DNA from: DASTPP01 sp035762175
GTDB taxonomy: Bacteria; Myxococcota_A; Polyangia; Polyangiales; Polyangiaceae
DNA length: 64,000 nucleotides
Direction: 5' to 3'
Assembly (NCBI GenBank): GCA_035762175.1
Contig: DASTPP010000068.1
Span: forward strand, 38,865 to 102,864
Shown here: positions 63,952-64,000 of the stretch, piece after piece
How positions within the stretch are numbered: position 1 is the first letter of the stretch
How the letters are laid out: the number at the start of each line of letters is the position of its first letter
Made by a program: the position numbers and the translations under genes
The notes under the pieces: generated by a model
The model's database searches: none
The model's input: only the letters and a program-made list of their open reading frames with translations
What the model was told of the DNA's origin: nothing

Positions 63952-64000
63952 ATGGACGCACTCGCGGACTGGACCGACCCGCTTCGCTGGGCCGAGCTGG
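63952..64000 (+). CDS. Start of a gene cut by the window edge
   Basis: An ATG at 63952 opens a frame reading MDALADWTDPLRWAEL to the end of the window. No ribosome binding site is clear. Sixteen residues are too few for a call. The pattern DP..WA.L is seen at the N-terminus of TerC-family membrane proteins, but this is only a guess. Confidence 0.3.
   Translation, partial: MDALADWTDPLRWAEL

Noticed and set aside
63952..64000. Calling the truncated right-edge gene TerC
   Set aside because: Sixteen residues cannot support a family assignment, so only an unnamed partial gene is reported.

Overview
The window is very GC-rich, densely coded DNA, most likely from a myxobacterium (phylum Myxococcota, Polyangia-like). 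The evidence is: many lipoproteins with low-complexity Pro/Ala/Gly linkers, a MYXO-CTERM-like C-terminal tail with a TSP3-type calcium motif, a caspase-like lipoprotein, DUF1501/DUF1588-type cytochrome modules, an FHA-ABC transporter, and strong G/C bias at third codon positions. The species assignment is an inference. I found no rRNA, tRNA, insertion sequence, prophage or CRISPR array.

Layout. 0.2-4.4 kb (-): a three-gene operon for a DUF1588-like CXXCH lipoprotein, a Tat-exported DUF1501 protein and a small CXXCH lipoprotein. 4.8-7.2 kb (-): GNAT acetyltransferase, VOC protein and an AraC regulator. 7.4-11.4 kb (+): dicarboxylate/amino-acid symporter, acyl-CoA dehydrogenase, NADP-binding F420-reductase-like protein. 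11.4-15.7 kb (-): a two-gene McrBC-type modification-dependent restriction system. 15.8-18.3 kb (-): two membrane-linked proteins of unknown role. 18.5-24.5 kb (+): small secreted protein, two paralogous outer-membrane proteins, fused trehalose-6-phosphate synthase/phosphatase, glutathione peroxidase. 24.5-26.7 kb (-): redoxin lipoprotein, glyoxalase I, CDP-alcohol phosphatidyltransferase. 26.9-31 kb: lysozyme-like transglycosylase (+), HtrA-like protease (-) divergent from a LuxR-type regulator (+), and a MYXO-CTERM surface protein (-). 31.4-36.7 kb (-): two large paralogous di-CXXCH lipoproteins separated by an AT-richer, hairpin-rich stretch. 37-40 kb (-): VWA lipoprotein and partner; patatin (+). 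41-49.6 kb (-): FHA-ABCG exporter, acyltransferase, then maltoporin, alpha-amylase and a MalK-type ATPase. 49.9-54.6 kb: bioB (+) and pullulanase (-). 55-58 kb (-): XerD-type recombinase, N-formylglutamate amidohydrolase, membrane protein. 58.4-63.6 kb: operon of caspase-like lipoprotein, GspG-like lipoprotein and small lipoprotein (-), divergent from a carboxypeptidase-regulatory/PDZ membrane protein (+). A gene fragment starts at the right edge.

How the genes fit together. Maltoporin, amylase, ATPase and pullulanase form an outer-envelope starch/maltodextrin set. Trehalose synthesis, glutathione peroxidase, redoxin and glyoxalase form a stress-protection cluster. McrBC is the one clear anti-phage module.

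The most unusual signal is not a gene. At many gene boundaries, short DNA segments of about 29-50 bp are repeated in tandem. In several cases the repeated unit contains the last codons and stop codon, or the start codon, of the adjacent gene. Examples are the GNAT gene (50 bp x4), the MalK-type ATPase (44 bp x2), an outer-membrane protein gene (40-44 bp x2), the GspG-like gene start (36 bp x3), and an eight-copy 42-43 bp array that ends at the stop of a lipoprotein gene. Several reading frames here run past their expected ends (MYXO-CTERM protein, CXXCH lipoprotein, AraC regulator), which may be a consequence of the same local slippage.
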